Below are positions 30,871-38,908 of a stretch of 64,000 nucleotides of DNA, piece after piece. Numbering within the stretch: position 1 is the stretch's first letter; each line of letters opens with the position of its first letter. The stretch comes from Mucilaginibacter sp. cycad4. Lineage in GTDB: Bacteria; Bacteroidota; Bacteroidia; Sphingobacteriales; Sphingobacteriaceae. Below the pieces are notes generated by a model, which saw nothing but the letters and a program-made list of their open reading frames with translations, was not told the DNA's origin and ran no database searches. The stretch spans positions 3,596,001-3,660,000 of the forward strand of contig NZ_CP139559.1 in assembly GCF_034263275.1 (NCBI RefSeq), read 5' to 3'. The position numbers were made by a program, and so were the translations under genes.

Positions 30871-33105
30871 ATGAAAAAAATTCTGTTTCTGCTTTTTTTG
30901 CCGTTGTGCTCACTTGCCCAAACAGCAAGTACCTATATCCGGGAGGGAAATTCAAAAGCCAATGCCAGGGATTATAAAGATGCCGTGCAGAACTTTACCC
31001 GCGCTATAGAATTAAACAACAAAAATGCCGATGTTTTTTATTACAGGGCTAATGCATATGGCAACCTTAAAGACTATAAGGCGGCTATTAATGATTATGC
31101 GCAGGCCATTGCGCTGAAACCAGAGCTGACCAATGCTTACCTGTATAAAGCTAATGCCGAGGCTGCCATACAAGATTATCAAGCCGCCCTTATTGATTTT
31201 GACCGGGCGATAGCATTGGGACCAAAAACAGCAGACATGTTCCATTACAGGGGCAATGCCAAAAGCAACATGAGCGATTATACCGGCGCTATTGCCGATT
31301 TTACCACCGCACTTCAACTTACGCCAAACAATGCCGACCTGTATAAATACCGTGGCCTGGCCAAAAACAATAATAACGATTTTACCGGAGCCATTGCCGA
31401 TTATAATATGGCTATCAAACTAAACCCTAACAGCGCCGAGGTTTACCAATATATGGCAGGCAGCAAAGCCAGCATAAACGATTATAATGGCGCTATTGCT
31501 GATTATACCAAAACGCTTTCGCTTAATCCTGATAATGCCGAAGCCTATTTTTACCGGGCAAATACCAGGGCAAAACTAAATGATTTAAAAGGTGCTGTTG
31601 ATGATTATAAAAAAGCGGCCGCTATCAACCCCAACCTTAAAAACCTTTTGCTTTACATGGCTAATGCCCAAAGCAGCCTGGGCGATACCAATGGCGCTCT
31701 CGATTATTTTAACAAGGCTATTGCGCAGTCCCCTAAAAATGCAAACCTGTACCTGTACCGCGGAATTATTAAAAGTGACAAGAAAGATAACCAGGCTGCC
31801 CTGGAGGATTTTAACAAAGCTATTGCGCTTGACCCTAAAAATGGCGATACATACCAAAGCCGTTCATTTTCAAAACTGGCATTAGGCAATTACGGAGGTG
31901 CTAAACTTGATGCCGATTCGGCAATTAAAATAAACCCTAACAGCATAAGTGCTTACGTAAGCCTGAGCAAAGCTAAAATGGCTATGAAGGATACCGCAGG
32001 GGTGATTGCAGATTTAACAAAAGCTATTAACCTGAACGGTAAAAGCGATGAAGCCTATTTGTCACGCGGCGATGCCTATCGTGACTTAGGGGTCCCTTTG
32101 GCCGCCATTAACGACTACACTAAAGCCATTGCTATAAACCCGGTTTATACTTACGCCTTTTTAAACCGGGCTATTGAAAAAACCAAACTGGGTGATTATA
32201 CTGCGGCCGTAAATGACCTCGAAAAACTGATCAGCATTGCCCCGCAACAGCAAAATGGCTATTTACGATTGGGTAAAATCAATAATTTTTACAAGTACAC
32301 TAATAATGGCGTACAACTATTTACTAAGGCTATAACACTGAACCCTGCAATTGCCGATTTTTACCTTTACCGCGGTGAAGCAAAAGCCGCCGCAGGTGAC
32401 GGCAAAGGGGCCATGGCCGATTATAACACCGGTGTACTCAAAGCACCTAAAAATATAACGTTATTGTTAAAACGTGGCCTGGCCAAAGCAGATGCCGAAG
32501 ACAACAGCGGCGCCATAGCTGATCTGAGCAGTGCATTAAAAATCGACTCATTATCCGACTCAACCGCTTTAGTTTGGCAAGCTCGCGGCTTTGTAAAAGC
32601 CAAACTTAAAAACTATAAAGGCGCCCTTGCCGATCTTGACCGTGCTGTATCAATTTACTCAAACGATGAAACTTTTTTACTCAGGGGCGATACCAAAATG
32701 GCTATGAAGGATTATGCCGGCGCTGCCGATGATTATCATAACGCCACCTATATGAACGATGCAAATGTAAAAGCTTACGCGCATAGCGGTATTGCTAAAA
32801 GCAATCTTGGGGATGCCCAGGGGGTAAAAGAAGACTTTGCTACCGCGTTTAAACTTGCTCCTAACAATCCGGATCTATATATTGACAGGGCTGCGGCCAA
32901 AACAAATTTAAAAGACCTGAACGGAGCCGTCTTGGATTGTAATACCGCAATAAGCCTTGATGCAAAAAATAGCCGGGCCTATTTACAAAGGGGGCTTGCG
33001 AAAATAGCTCTTGATGATAAAACAGGCAGCTGCGCCGATATGAATAAAGCTTTAAGTATGGGCTCAAAAGAAGCGGCCGATTCCATTGCAAAATATTGTA
33101 AATAA
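30871..33105 (+). CDS. Secreted tetratricopeptide repeat protein
   Basis: 744 residues. A signal peptide (MKKILFLLFLPLCSLAQ) is followed by about twenty TPR units of 34 residues that fill the whole chain. Each ends in a block like YKDAVQNFTRAIELNNKNADVFYYRANA; the recurring cores are GAIADY, AIxLNP and YxYRG. Such a solenoid serves as a protein-protein scaffold, here in the periplasm or at the surface. No catalytic domain is attached. The DNA repeats are diverged, so the array is old. Confidence 0.92.
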   Translation: MKKILFLLFLPLCSLAQTASTYIREGNSKANARDYKDAVQNFTRAIELNNKNADVFYYRANAYGNLKDYKAAINDYAQAIALKPELTNAYLYKANAEAAIQDYQAALIDFDRAIALGPKTADMFHYRGNAKSNMSDYTGAIADFTTALQLTPNNADLYKYRGLAKNNNNDFTGAIADYNMAIKLNPNSAEVYQYMAGSKASINDYNGAIADYTKTLSLNPDNAEAYFYRANTRAKLNDLKGAVDDYKKAAAINPNLKNLLLYMANAQSSLGDTNGALDYFNKAIAQSPKNANLYLYRGIIKSDKKDNQAALEDFNKAIALDPKNGDTYQSRSFSKLALGNYGGAKLDADSAIKINPNSISAYVSLSKAKMAMKDTAGVIADLTKAINLNGKSDEAYLSRGDAYRDLGVPLAAINDYTKAIAINPVYTYAFLNRAIEKTKLGDYTAAVNDLEKLISIAPQQQNGYLRLGKINNFYKYTNNGVQLFTKAITLNPAIADFYLYRGEAKAAAGDGKGAMADYNTGVLKAPKNITLLLKRGLAKADAEDNSGAIADLSSALKIDSLSDSTALVWQARGFVKAKLKNYKGALADLDRAVSIYSNDETFLLRGDTKMAMKDYAGAADDYHNATYMNDANVKAYAHSGIAKSNLGDAQGVKEDFATAFKLAPNNPDLYIDRAAAKTNLKDLNGAVLDCNTAISLDAKNSRAYLQRGLAKIALDDKTGSCADMNKALSMGSKEAADSIAKYCK

Positions 33106-33170
33106 CAATAACTTTTTATTTACAATACTCGTAAAATAAATAACTATTAACTGATCTATAAATAACAACC

Positions 33171-33190
33171 AAGCCCCGCAAGGGGCTTTT
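33171..33190. terminator. Bidirectional terminator hairpin
   Basis: AAGCCCC / GGGGCTT stem with a GCAA tetraloop and TTTT on the plus side, between the TPR gene and the convergent HTH gene. Confidence 0.88.
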
Positions 33191-33213
33191 ACATTTGCGC
33201 GGAACTGCGTGGG

Positions 33214-33576
33214 CTATACAGCCTTCTTACCTGCTATATGTAATTGTTCACGCAGCTCTTTCAATTCCATTTCGTAGGCGCGCATACGGGCCTGTAAAAT
33301 ATCAACCTCGGTACGCATCATTTGTATTTCGGTAATGAGTTTGGCTGATTCGGGCTTGTTGATCATCTTTTCGCCGGTACCAAGGATAAGCCATTCGGGC
33401 GAATATTTAAGCTGAAAACAAAGCTTACGGATAAGATAATAGCTAATATCCTGCTTTTTGTTGATCACTTTGCTAATAAACCCCTGATCAACGCCAATAG
33501 CACCGGCAAGCCCCAGCTGGCCGCCATGCTCTTTCACAACTACCTTTAACCGTTTTATAATCGCTTCGTCAGACAT
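33214..33576 (-). CDS. HTH (Cro/CI-like) protein with C-terminal coiled coil
   Basis: 120 residues from MSDEAIIKRL at 33576. HTH about 18-60: GGQLGLAGAIGVDQGFISKVINKK, with IGVDQGFISKVI as the recognition part. Then SPEWLILGTGEKM, a motif common in phage-type repressors of this phylum, and a coiled coil (about 78-115) for oligomerisation. No peptidase domain. It is probably a phage-derived regulator. Confidence 0.8.
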   Translation of the reverse strand: MSDEAIIKRLKVVVKEHGGQLGLAGAIGVDQGFISKVINKKQDISYYLIRKLCFQLKYSPEWLILGTGEKMINKPESAKLITEIQMMRTEVDILQARMRAYEMELKELREQLHIAGKKAV

Positions 33577-33745
33577 AAGTGACTGCAATAATAATCATTT
33601 TGTTTATCCATGCAATATATAATTGCTTATTGAACAAGCCCCGAAAACAAAAAAGGTCAAATGCCCCAACAGCAAATGACCTTAAAGTAAAACTAACCAA
33701 CAAAAACTATATATGACAATAAATAAGCTTAGGTTAAAACAACAA

Positions 33746-34081
33746 CTATTTATTTCCTAAATTTTCAAGCAGCTCGCCAAGTTTATCATTATAAACAGGC
33801 AAACTGATCTTTCCTGTATTGTAATCACTTGCTATTTGTTGCAGGCTTGCCTCTATTTTCTGCTTCGCATCGTTGCGCATATGCGTATGATAGGTATCGG
33901 TAGTGAGCCCTGCATTAATTTTATTAAATTTTTGATCCACACACCTTTTCATAAGTAACGGCTGCACATCGTTCGCATTTTTCAGCAATAAATTAACCCT
34001 GCTCCGTTGCTGCTTATCAAACTGTAAAATAACAAATACCAGTCCGAGCCCTCCTATCATAAACAAATAAAAATAATCCAT
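33746..34081 (-). CDS. Membrane-anchored short coiled-coil protein, paralogue 1
   Basis: 111 residues from MDYFYLFMIGG at 34081. One N-terminal helix (3-20), then FDKQQRSRVN, a helical middle, and an end GKISLPVYNDKLGELLENLG. The same plan (single helix, FNKRQ, G-D-I-K-L...NLKLDSLLNNL) is found in the protein at 38515-38862. Function unknown. Topology suggests a cytoplasmic helical domain hung on the inner membrane. Confidence 0.6.
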   Translation of the reverse strand: MDYFYLFMIGGLGLVFVILQFDKQQRSRVNLLLKNANDVQPLLMKRCVDQKFNKINAGLTTDTYHTHMRNDAKQKIEASLQQIASDYNTGKISLPVYNDKLGELLENLGNK

Positions 34082-34280
34082 ATAAAGCCCTGATATTAAA
34101 CATTCATTATACATTTTAATACGAAGCCAATAAAATAAGGTTGCATAATATTTAAAACTTTTTTCGAATATTTTTCTAACACAAAAATTACCCGATGCAC
34201 AAATTTTAAAATACGCATAAAAAGCCGACCTTTACATTCACAATCTCTTAACAAAAGGGATACATAAAATTGCGACTATC

Positions 34281-34619
34281 ATGAAACCGGGCGATAAGGT
34301 AATTTGTATAAACGACAAAATAGATCCTGAAAAGATGGCTGAAATACGGCAGGATTTTGAGATCTGGATCACCAGGGATAAGGAGTACACCATCCGCGAA
34401 ATACTTGATAACAATGGCATTGTAACCGGCCTGTTATTGGAAGAGGTACACAATTTTCCCAAATTTTTTAAACTGATAAACCGTTTCCAGGAACCTGCAT
34501 TTGCCCAGTGGCGTTTCCGCAAACTAAATTACGCAAGTCCGGAGGCCGAAGCTGTTAGCGAAGATTTGGAGCTTGTTGAGCATATTGAAAAAGAACAACA
34601 GCTGGTAAAAGTAAAATAG
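34281..34619 (+). CDS. Hypothetical cytoplasmic protein
   Basis: 112 residues beginning MKPGDKVICINDKIDPEKM. It is a small beta-rich domain (G-D-K-V-x-C-I-N-D, YTIREI, GLLLEEVHNF) followed by an acidic helix. It resembles small phage- or plasmid-borne accessory proteins but I cannot name a family. Single gene. Confidence 0.65.
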   Translation: MKPGDKVICINDKIDPEKMAEIRQDFEIWITRDKEYTIREILDNNGIVTGLLLEEVHNFPKFFKLINRFQEPAFAQWRFRKLNYASPEAEAVSEDLELVEHIEKEQQLVKVK

Positions 34620-34755
34620 TGTCGAAACCTGCCTCCTGCCGTCGCCTTCAGGCTCACAGTAATTACTTTGTTAAAATAAGTTAAACATTTGGCTGCAACC
34701 TATTCATAAACGGATATTTATATAGCGAAATCATTGCATATAATTATCTGTCTGT

Positions 34756-35634
34756 ATGAAAAAGTTACCCGCATTATTTTCACTGGCAACTTCAATCGGA
34801 TTGTGGTATGCCTGCACCCAGCACCCGCAAAACAAAAATACAATTGATAAGCCCGCCATAAAAATCAGCAACCATGGCGTTAACATTGCTTATACAGATA
34901 CCGGCAAGGGTGATACCACATTGCTTTTTGTACATGGCTGGTGCATTAACAAAAGCTACTTTAACAATCAGGTAAAATATTTTGGTAATAAATACCGGGT
35001 TGTTACGATTGATTTGCCTGGCTACGGCCAATCAGGTAAAAACCGTAACTCATGGACGGTGAATGATTTTGCCCGTGATGTAACCTTCGCGATAACCACT
35101 CTTAAATTAAAAAACGTAATCCTCATTGGCCACTCCATGGCCGGCGAAATTATTGTACAGGCCAGGCTCAATACCCCTAACCAGGTGATAGGGCTGGTAG
35201 GCATTGATAACTTTAAGGGCTTTGACGGAAAACCCGAAAGCGCAAAGGCCAAAGCCGATTATGCAGAAGCCATAGCCATGTTAAAAAAACATTTTAAAGC
35301 AGTAGCCACAACCTATTTTAACCAGGACCTTTTTTATAAAACAACCAGCGCCGCAATCAGGAAACGCATACTTAACGATGTGGCCAATGCCGATAGTGCC
35401 ATTGCCATAGCAAGTATGGAAGACAACAGTTTTAACACAACAGCCAAACTTAAAGCCGCCAAAACAAAGCTCTATCTTATTAACAGCGACTACACACCTA
35501 ATGACACAATTGGGTTTGTCAAAGCAGGGATCCCTTACCGCTTGCTGCAAATACATGCCACAGGGCATTTCCCTATGATTGAAAAACCTGCAGAATTTAA
35601 CAGGCTTTTACAACAAGCTATCAATCAAATTTAA
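34756..35634 (+). CDS. Alpha/beta hydrolase, probable lipoprotein
   Basis: 292 residues. The signal ends in LWYAC, a weak lipobox. Hydrolase motifs: LLFVHGWCINKS, DLPGYGQSG, nucleophile elbow GHSMAGE, and the histidine in HATGHFPMIEKP. A likely acid is in LINSDYTPND. Substrate unknown. It is distinct from the hydrolase at 22308. Confidence 0.87.
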   Translation: MKKLPALFSLATSIGLWYACTQHPQNKNTIDKPAIKISNHGVNIAYTDTGKGDTTLLFVHGWCINKSYFNNQVKYFGNKYRVVTIDLPGYGQSGKNRNSWTVNDFARDVTFAITTLKLKNVILIGHSMAGEIIVQARLNTPNQVIGLVGIDNFKGFDGKPESAKAKADYAEAIAMLKKHFKAVATTYFNQDLFYKTTSAAIRKRILNDVANADSAIAIASMEDNSFNTTAKLKAAKTKLYLINSDYTPNDTIGFVKAGIPYRLLQIHATGHFPMIEKPAEFNRLLQQAINQI

Positions 35635-35725
35635 TTTGCTTAAGCATAAAAAGCAGCATTTAAAGCAATTTTAACAACCTGGCAAATTATGTAAACAATG
35701 CCAAATAGCATATTTCATAGCTAAT

Positions 35726-36142
35726 TTAATACTCATAATCGCTTGCTGCGCCCTCTTCTACAAGTTGTGTAAGCAAAGCTTTCAATACAGCTTCACGGGT
35801 CCACTGCTGTTCAGGTGATGATGCATCATCCTTATACCATTGCAGGGGAGTGTTAATTTCGATGCGGGCTTTGTAAACAAAGTTTTTGGTTGGATGCAAT
35901 TTGGTCCCCTCGTAGCTATTCAGGTTTTCAGTTTTAATGATCCGGGCCAGGTCACGGACCCGGATATCTACCTGGAGACATTCATCAATTGAATTTTTAA
36001 AATCCTGCTTATCTTCCAGCCACAAAGTAAGCACTTCATCCGTAATGTCGTGTTCGGCAATAGATATCCGGCTGTAATCATAATCAACCGATATAATAAG
36101 CCACCAAAGCTGGCTTTTAAGTTTTTGAGAAATTTTTATCAT
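35726..36142 (-). CDS. Hypothetical protein
   Basis: 138 residues, soluble, no signal. It opens MIKISQKLKSQLWWLIISVDYDYSRI and ends in acidic EEGAASDYEY. No recognised family. It is followed by another small gene on the same strand 68 bp away in an AT-rich region near an S24 regulator, so an accessory or phage-related origin is possible. Confidence 0.55.
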   Translation of the reverse strand: MIKISQKLKSQLWWLIISVDYDYSRISIAEHDITDEVLTLWLEDKQDFKNSIDECLQVDIRVRDLARIIKTENLNSYEGTKLHPTKNFVYKARIEINTPLQWYKDDASSPEQQWTREAVLKALLTQLVEEGAASDYEY

Positions 36143-36210
36143 GATAATTAGTGTATTGATTTCATATTATTTTAATTGGGCATTATGCAGTAATACCTGC
36201 AACCAGGTTA

Positions 36211-36402
36211 TTACCGCTTAAAAGCAGGCATCCAGCCTGGCATATACTTTTGAATAGCAGCAATTTCATCTCTATACTTTTCGCATGCAGTTCTATAACC
36301 TTCAAAGCGCTGCAAAACCTCATGTTCATTTAAAGTATTTGAGCAGTTTTGATTATTATTATCTCCTGTCGATTGCCGTAGGGCCGAAAATGCTATATAC
36401 AT
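36211..36402 (-). CDS. Small hypothetical protein
   Basis: 63 residues. The C-terminal half, RTACEKYRDEIAAIQKYMPGWMPAFKR, looks like a folded short helix-turn motif with a Pro-Gly-Trp end. Start uncertain. Codirectional with the 35726 gene, upstream of it. Confidence 0.45.
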   Translation of the reverse strand: MYIAFSALRQSTGDNNNQNCSNTLNEHEVLQRFEGYRTACEKYRDEIAAIQKYMPGWMPAFKR

Positions 36403-36607
36403 TGTTGTATGATATTGATTATTTATTGATATTATTTCTTGATTTTAAATTACAGAACATTGTATTTTAACAAAAGAATACTCTTTACAAAATGGATTAA
36501 ACATTTTGATTTGTAAATAATTTGACTTACATTAGCAATTATCAACGAAACAAATATACAGAATAATCTTTATTATAATCAAGAATAATCTTTAAATTAT
36601 TTTCATC

Positions 36608-37309
36608 ATGGAAGACGAGATAAAACCAAACAAAATAAAGATTGTACGCCCCGAAACATTGGAGTTTATCATACTCTATAATCAGCTTAAAGGAAAAGCT
36701 TTTAATGGAAATGCTCAATTAGCTGAGGCGTTAGGCTTTAACTCCCCAAGCTCGATTACTGAAATAATAAAGAGCAGGCAAAACATAGATCCAGAAAAAC
36801 TCCGTATTTTTAAAGAAAGATACAAAGACTACATAACAGGCGATAAAAAACAGAATTTCTCTGAATCAAAACCTGTATCCAAACACAGTGAAGGCATACC
36901 TATGTATGAAATTTCTGCAACCGCTTCAGGTGTAGAAGTATACAATGACATAAACGATTCTCAGCCGGTTGGCCACATGAATTTCCCGGGCATTGAGGAT
37001 TGCGATTTTGCACTTCCGGTTTGGGGGCACAGTATGTACCCATATCTTGAAAACGGCTGCTGGGTTGCGCTAAAAATAATTCATGATAAAAAGATCCTGC
37101 CCGGCGAAGTTTATTACATTGAGTGGGGCGACTATCGCATGTATAAACGCCTGCTTGCCGGGGATATCCCCGATGAGGTAATTGCACATTCAGATAATAC
37201 AACCGAAATGGTTGGCAACCGGCTCAAATATGCACCATTTATTATAAAGGTAGCCGATATCAAAAAGCTTTGCCTTGTTAAGGACATCCACAAAAAACAC
37301 AACCATTAA
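36608..37309 (+). CDS. S24 family LexA/CI-like repressor
   Basis: 233 residues. N-terminal HTH about 20-55 (NAQLAEALGFNSPSSITEIIKSRQNI), linker, and an S24 peptidase-like domain (about 95-225). The catalytic serine is in VWGHSMYPYLENG and the lysine in YRMYKRLL. The usual Ala-Gly or Cys-Gly cleavage bond appears as Ser-Gly (SATASGVEV), so self-cleavage is doubtful. No other prophage gene adjoins it. It is probably a domesticated phage repressor or a regulator of a lost element. Confidence 0.85.
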   Translation: MEDEIKPNKIKIVRPETLEFIILYNQLKGKAFNGNAQLAEALGFNSPSSITEIIKSRQNIDPEKLRIFKERYKDYITGDKKQNFSESKPVSKHSEGIPMYEISATASGVEVYNDINDSQPVGHMNFPGIEDCDFALPVWGHSMYPYLENGCWVALKIIHDKKILPGEVYYIEWGDYRMYKRLLAGDIPDEVIAHSDNTTEMVGNRLKYAPFIIKVADIKKLCLVKDIHKKHNH

Positions 37310-37317
37310 CCTGCATA

Positions 37318-37355
37318 GCGGTGCAATTTGTTAAGAGAATAACAAATTGCACCGC
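37318..37355 (+). terminator. Perfect 16-bp hairpin after S24 gene
   Basis: GCGGTGCAATTTGTTA (37318-37333) and its exact complement (37340-37355) with loop AGAGAA. It lies 8 bp after the stop. The following T content is low (TCTTGTTA), so it may act as a terminator or as an RNA 3' stabiliser. Confidence 0.75.
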
Positions 37356-37538
37356 TCTTGTTACCGGGCCTGCCTATTCAAAAACATCCGATACCTTACA
37401 ACATTCTTACAACTCCGCAGTTAATTATAATACGGGTTAAATTTACTAACACTTGATTTATAATTACGGTGCCTGTTAAACCTTTAAAAACTCAGGCAAT
37501 CAAAATTTAAAGGTTTAAGCAGGATAATTTTTTTAATC

Positions 37539-37703
37539 ATGCGAAGTGAGATGTTAAAACTTGCCATTGATGAGCTCAGCGTTGGTAACTGGGTACAAAA
37601 CTTTGCGTTTTACAGCCTTCTTGCCCTGCTATCATGGGCGGTTATCATGCAAATAAAATCAACGTCAAAAATTGAATTTAGAAAACGGCGCACAGCGAAA
37701 TAA
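37539..37703 (+). CDS. 54-residue single-helix membrane protein
   Basis: ATG at 37539, TAA at 37701-37703. The N-terminal half is polar (MRSEMLKLAIDELSVGN), then one helix (about 19-38, NFAFYSLLALLSWAVIM), then a strongly basic tail FRKRRTAK. The positive tail fits the inside rule for an inner-membrane protein. It precedes the GNAT gene by 79 bp. Short, so moderate confidence only. Confidence 0.5.
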   Translation: MRSEMLKLAIDELSVGNWVQNFAFYSLLALLSWAVIMQIKSTSKIEFRKRRTAK

Positions 37704-37782
37704 GCTGATGTTTATTACAAAAGCCAAACTGTCACCAATTAAAACTTCCCTATTTTTAGCCGTATTTTTTTTGACAGATAAA

Positions 37783-38295
37783 ATGACAATCCGGCTGGCT
37801 ACCCTCAATGATGTATCGCAGATATTAGCTTTTATAGCTGATGTAATAGCTGTTATGAAAGCAGCAGGCAATTTTCAATGGGATAACGACTATCCCAATA
37901 AACAAGCATTTAGCCGGGATATTAACCTTAACCAACTTTGGGTAGCCGAAATTACCGGAACAATAGCAGGTGTAGCTGCTATAACTACCCACCAGGATGC
38001 AGAATATGCCCAGGCCGGGCTTGATATTAACGAAACTGCCATAGTCACGCATCGGCTTGCTGTGAACATCAATTACCAGGGCCGCGGCGTTGCGACAGCA
38101 CTTCTCAAACAAGCCGAACATGAAGCCATCCGGCGGGGAATTAATACATTACGAATTGACACCAATATTGCTAACCTGGCAACGCAAAGGCTGTTCCCAA
38201 AGCTGGGCTACGCTTTGGCAGGTGAGATCAGCTTAGATTTAAGACCAGGTTTAAGATTTTTGTGCTACGAAAAACGGCTCAATAGCAATCAATAA
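37783..38295 (+). CDS. GNAT family N-acetyltransferase
   Basis: 170 residues from MTIRLATLNDVSQIL at 37783; a longer frame to 37672 overlaps the small upstream gene and is unlikely. The acetyl-CoA site is VNINYQGRGVATALLKQAEHEA (about 89-110), with the strand TAIVTHRLAV before it and NLATQRLFPKLGYALAG after. A cytoplasmic acetyltransferase of unknown substrate. Confidence 0.88.
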   Translation: MTIRLATLNDVSQILAFIADVIAVMKAAGNFQWDNDYPNKQAFSRDINLNQLWVAEITGTIAGVAAITTHQDAEYAQAGLDINETAIVTHRLAVNINYQGRGVATALLKQAEHEAIRRGINTLRIDTNIANLATQRLFPKLGYALAGEISLDLRPGLRFLCYEKRLNSNQ

Positions 38296-38502
38296 CAAAC
38301 AACAACATTTATCGGGGTATGGTTATCCGATTTCCATCTATTTAAAGTTTCACATGTTCACACAAAACCCACAACTATTTCTCAATAGTTATTCACAAAT
38401 GGGGATTTTATCAACAATGACCTTTTAGTTTATTTTTTATTCAGTTATATTTATGATAATTATAAACCGCAGGCCTCTGCCGGAGTCATAAAGTTGTAAC
38501 AA

Positions 38503-38508
38503 AAGGAG
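38503..38508 (+). promoter_or_regulatory. Strong Shine-Dalgarno site
   Basis: AAGGAG six bases before the ATG at 38515. Such a site is unusual in this phylum, where most starts here have none, and it fixes this start. Confidence 0.7.
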
Positions 38509-38514
38509 AAGAAG

Positions 38515-38862
38515 ATGGAACCTATCATGATACTGGTAATTGCGGCTATTATTGCTGCCATAATTTTAGTTGAATTTAACAAACGGCAAAACACAAAAGC
38601 TGGCGATAGCAGTCATATAACTGCCGATGTGCAACAGCTATACCTGCTTAAAGCTGCAGAACATAAAATAGAAGTAATTGAAGATTTACAAAAGAATGCT
38701 GCTAACATCAACAATGCTATTGTAACAAATATTGAACAGGAGCTGTCACGTTTAACCGGTGCTTTTGAAAAAGGCGATATCAAATTGAAAGAATTTAACC
38801 TCAAGCTTGACAGTTTACTTAATAACCTTGATGTTAACAATTCACTGGCAAAAGCCTCATAA
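38515..38862 (+). CDS. Membrane-anchored short coiled-coil protein, paralogue 2
   Basis: 115 residues. One N-terminal helix (3-21) then FNKRQNT, a helical region (about 40-105) and the end KGDIKLKEFNLKLDSLLNNL. This parallels the 33746-34081 protein in order, size and closing motif. Function unknown. It has an unusually good ribosome-binding site. Confidence 0.65.
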   Translation: MEPIMILVIAAIIAAIILVEFNKRQNTKAGDSSHITADVQQLYLLKAAEHKIEVIEDLQKNAANINNAIVTNIEQELSRLTGAFEKGDIKLKEFNLKLDSLLNNLDVNNSLAKAS

Positions 38863-38908
38863 GCAACAAGTTACTCCATTGCGCCGGTTTAATATTTGAC
38901 TTTAAGTA

